Of a stretch of DNA of 35,552 nt, positions 33,479 to 35,552 are shown in pieces (position 1 is the first letter of the stretch; each line of letters starts with the position of its first letter). The stretch is from Bdellovibrionales bacterium (GTDB lineage: Bacteria; Bdellovibrionota; Bdellovibrionia; Bdellovibrionales; UBA1609): assembly GCA_020630675.1 (NCBI GenBank), contig JAHDIR010000029.1:1-35552 (forward strand), read 5' to 3'. The translations under genes and the position numbers were made by a program. A model generated the notes under the pieces. The model was not told the origin of the DNA and did no database searches. It was given only the letters and a program-made list of their open reading frames with translations.

Positions 33479-35380
33479 ATGTTTAATAAATCAAAAATAT
33501 TAGTGGCCATATTTATATCATTAGTTGCCATGTTTTTCTTTAACAACTGTGGGAAATTTAGTGAGTCTGAAAACAACACCTTAGAAAGCCGACTCTTCTC
33601 AAAAACAACGAACGAGTACAAAGAATTAAAAGTAGCCCTTATGGGAGATACGGATATTCATGAAAAATTTACCCAAGGACTCGAACTGGCAAAAAGAGAA
33701 GGCACCGAGGTTATGATGATCAATGGTGATTTTGCTTATGCAGAAGATGGGCTGTCAGATGTTGAAACAGTTTATGCTTGGCGAGATCGTATTGAAAGAT
33801 CTATCGACTTTAACCAAATATCTGTAATTGGTAGTGTTGGAAACCATGATATTGATAAGAAAGATCAGCTTGGTCATAACGGTGAAATGCTACATCGTTA
33901 TATAAAATATTTTGGTCGATTTAGAAACAGTCAAAATCAGTTAAACGAAAAATGCACGGGACAGAGTGAAATTAGGCAAGACAGAGACGTGATGCTTATG
34001 AATGAAGTTTGTACCTTTGGCAACGTTAGTATTGTCGCCAGTGCCATAGGAATTACTGAGGTTTTTCCTGACAGTTTTTATGAAAATGAGTTGAAAAAAA
34101 AACTTTCTCAAATGCCAACAGAAAATTGGAAGCTAGCAGGTTATCACTACACATTAAAGTCCATGAATATGGCAGGAAAAGGAGATCAAACAACACATAC
34201 TTTTTTTGACATTATTCGCCAACAGGGGGCTATAGGAGTTCAGGCACATACTCATACGGCCATGGCTTCTTGTCCTATTGGAGGCCGGTTTGCTGAAAAT
34301 AGTCCTGTTCGTTGTTTAGCTAATTTTGAAAATGACGTTTATAATAGATATATTGAACCAGGAATTGGAATTTATTTAGATTCATCTGTTTCAGGACGTG
34401 ATGTAAGGGACAGAAAAGGCTGTAGCAATGAAGGTTCGAGTAATTGTGATCATCTATACGATTACATCAGTTATGAGGGCTATCATATAAAAAATGGAGC
34501 ACCAAAAAATATTGGAAGTCGTGATGGTATTCTTTTTGTCGATTTTAATAAGGGGGGAGACCCTTCCAAGGCCTATGTTTACTTTAAAAACTTTAGTGGT
34601 AATGTAATTTTTGACTTTGTTATTCATCGAAATGTAGCCAACAGTAACTCTGATAACTCAGGCAATGCCTCGGGGCCCTTATCGGCTATAAATAATGGTC
34701 AGTATAGAGGCGAAGCCAACGGTAGAGTGTTAACCAAAGTTTCTGATAACCTTGCTTGTCGTCCACAAACACTTTACGGAGTTATCACTAATAAAGTCAT
34801 TTATGACCAACTGAGCGCAAAGTACGATAAAGAAGCTTGTGAAAGTGGTGTATCCACCGGCCAAGAGAGCGATAATACGGCAAACAATAGTAATGGCAGC
34901 AGTTCTGGTGGTAGTAACTCAGGAAGTTCATCAGGCTCTGGAAATAGTGAAACTGGGGCATTGAGTGGGGTTGATCAAGGACATTATAGAGAAACTGTAA
35001 ATGGTCGAATATTAACCAAAGTTTCTGAGACACTAGCCTGTAAGCCAAGTGCCCCTTATGAAGTAAAAACAAATAAAGCTATATATGAAAAATTAAGTGC
35101 TGCCTATAACAGAGAAGCTTGTCAAAATATTGATTCAAATTTGGTGACAAACAACAATAACTCTACAGAAGCAACACCCTCCTCAGGTCGTAATTTAGCG
35201 AGCGTTGATCTTGGTCACTATTGGGAAAGAGTGAATGGTCGAGTTTTAACTAAAATCTCTGACTCTTTAGCTTGTAGCCCGAGATCACCTTCGGCAGTAA
35301 AAGTCAGTAAAGAGATATATGATCTTTTAGATCAAAAATATAATAAAGCTGCTTGCTCTAGCGTTAGCGGACATAAGTAA
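33479..35380 (+). CDS. Metallophosphoesterase lipoprotein with three C-terminal repeats
   Basis: A 633-residue exported protein. The signal peptide ends in FFNNC, a lipobox-like site with C24, so it is probably lipid-anchored. Residues about 50-385 form a calcineurin-like phosphoesterase: D59-x-H61 (GDTDIH), G83-D84 (NGDFAY), GNHD at 121-124, H223 (GYHYT) and H257-x-H259 (QAHTHT). The substrate is unknown. The C-terminal part has three 48-residue modules (407-454, 501-548, 579-626), each with cysteines at module positions 21 and 48, joined by Ser/Asn/Gly-rich linkers. The modules may bind a ligand or surface. GGGGAG lies eight bases before the ATG. It is monocistronic with a 268-base upstream region and no identified partner. 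Confidence 0.85.
   Translation: MFNKSKILVAIFISLVAMFFFNNCGKFSESENNTLESRLFSKTTNEYKELKVALMGDTDIHEKFTQGLELAKREGTEVMMINGDFAYAEDGLSDVETVYAWRDRIERSIDFNQISVIGSVGNHDIDKKDQLGHNGEMLHRYIKYFGRFRNSQNQLNEKCTGQSEIRQDRDVMLMNEVCTFGNVSIVASAIGITEVFPDSFYENELKKKLSQMPTENWKLAGYHYTLKSMNMAGKGDQTTHTFFDIIRQQGAIGVQAHTHTAMASCPIGGRFAENSPVRCLANFENDVYNRYIEPGIGIYLDSSVSGRDVRDRKGCSNEGSSNCDHLYDYISYEGYHIKNGAPKNIGSRDGILFVDFNKGGDPSKAYVYFKNFSGNVIFDFVIHRNVANSNSDNSGNASGPLSAINNGQYRGEANGRVLTKVSDNLACRPQTLYGVITNKVIYDQLSAKYDKEACESGVSTGQESDNTANNSNGSSSGGSNSGSSSGSGNSETGALSGVDQGHYRETVNGRILTKVSETLACKPSAPYEVKTNKAIYEKLSAAYNREACQNIDSNLVTNNNNSTEATPSSGRNLASVDLGHYWERVNGRVLTKISDSLACSPRSPSAVKVSKEIYDLLDQKYNKAACSSVSGHK
34697..34840 (+). repeat. 48-residue Cys-pair module, copy 1 (coding repeat)
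   Basis: Residues 407-454 of the phosphoesterase lipoprotein. Begins GQYRGEANGRVLTKVSDNLA, with cysteines at module positions 21 and 48. Followed by a 46-residue low-complexity Ser/Gly/Asn linker. Confidence 0.85.
34979..35122 (+). repeat. 48-residue Cys-pair module, copy 2 (coding repeat)
   Basis: Residues 501-548. Begins GHYRETVNGRILTKVSETLA, cysteines at module positions 21 and 48 with no insertion or deletion relative to copy 1. Followed by a 30-residue linker. Confidence 0.85.
35213..35356 (+). repeat. 48-residue Cys-pair module, copy 3 (coding repeat)
   Basis: Residues 579-626. Begins GHYWERVNGRVLTKISDSLA, cysteines at module positions 21 and 48. Ends seven residues before the C-terminus. 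Confidence 0.85.
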
Positions 35381-35392
35381 ATTTTTCGGAAT

Positions 35393-35433
35393 TAAAACTT
35401 GAGGCTTTTATAAAATGAAGTTCTCAAGTTTTA
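35393..35433. terminator. Hairpin after the phosphoesterase lipoprotein gene
   Basis: An 11-bp stem (35393-35403 with 35423-35433) with a 19-base loop, 12 bases past the stop codon. The 3' arm ends in TTTT, but no further T-run follows. It is a plausible terminator. The remaining bases to the window end contain no supported gene. Confidence 0.45.
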
Positions 35434-35552
35434 CAGTGCCACCTTCTTTTGGCCCAAGAACTCTATCATTCTACCTTGAAGTGAACTGATTTTAGAACGA
35501 AAAAAGTAAATATTATATATTGGCATGGGATTTGTAGTTTAATTAATAAAAA

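Noticed and set aside
35381-35552. 32-codon frame on the minus strand ending just before the last hairpin
   Set aside because: Too short, no ribosome site, and no recognisable protein character; the stretch otherwise holds only the hairpin.
1-35552. CRISPR arrays, tRNA/rRNA genes, insertion sequences or prophage genes
   Set aside because: No regularly spaced repeats, no cloverleaf or rRNA-like stretches, and no transposase, integrase or phage structural proteins were seen.

Overview
This is a visibly AT-rich bacterial chromosomal segment (GC was not computed) that is gene-dense and organised in short operons on both strands. Diderm markers are outer-membrane-barrel-like proteins, several Sec-exported proteins and a lipoprotein. 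The housekeeping genes are of proteobacterial type: E. coli-like class II FbaA, TrmB, MetG with a C-terminal tRNA-binding domain, and an RNase R lacking the N-terminal helix-turn-helix. With many lineage-restricted secreted proteins of unknown function, this suggests a member of the Bdellovibrionota or a neighbouring former-deltaproteobacterial group. That assignment is an inference from protein style, not a database result.

Layout. 1-2.5 kb (minus): gamma-glutamyltransferase coupled to an EamA/DMT permease. 2.7-4.4 kb (plus): trmB and fbaA, then a bidirectional terminator and a small [2Fe-2S] ferredoxin (minus). 4.8-9.8 kb (plus): a short-chain dehydrogenase, trxB overlapping a receiver-only response regulator, and the tldD-tldE protease pair. 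10-12 kb: a secreted protein with an apparently frame-disrupted C-terminus, convergent with a barrel-like protein. 12-17.3 kb (minus): metG, a SpoU-type RNA methyltransferase and trmO in one overlapping operon, preceded by a fused two-ATPase peptide ABC gene that itself follows a start-less coding-like frame. 17.5-21.2 kb (plus): three tightly packed exported proteins of unknown function, the first with weak secretin-like character. 21.2-23.8 kb: a barrel-like protein and an MFS efflux permease fired from a 24-bp divergent gap, plus a small rhodanese-like protein. 23.9-28.2 kb: valS and recQ, convergent. 28.4-30.3 kb (minus): a secreted hypothetical and a 2-oxoglutarate/Fe(II) oxygenase. 30.5-35.4 kb: rnr, a repeat/terminator element, an L,D-transpeptidase-domain protein, and a metallophosphoesterase lipoprotein carrying three copies of a 48-residue two-cysteine module.

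Functionally the window mixes translation and tRNA maturation (trmB, trmO, SpoU methylase, metG, valS, rnr), redox (trxB, ferredoxin, rhodanese-like), peptide and glutathione-type metabolism (ggt, peptide ABC ATPase, tldDE) and envelope or secreted proteins. I see no mobile element, CRISPR array, tRNA or rRNA. The best candidates for undescribed biology are the three-gene exported operon, the triplicated Cys-pair module, the triple-copy inverted repeat after rnr, and two coding-like frames that the standard gene calls miss (after the 333-residue secreted protein and upstream of the ABC gene). Several starts also look leaderless, with a -10-like hexamer only a few bases from the start codon.
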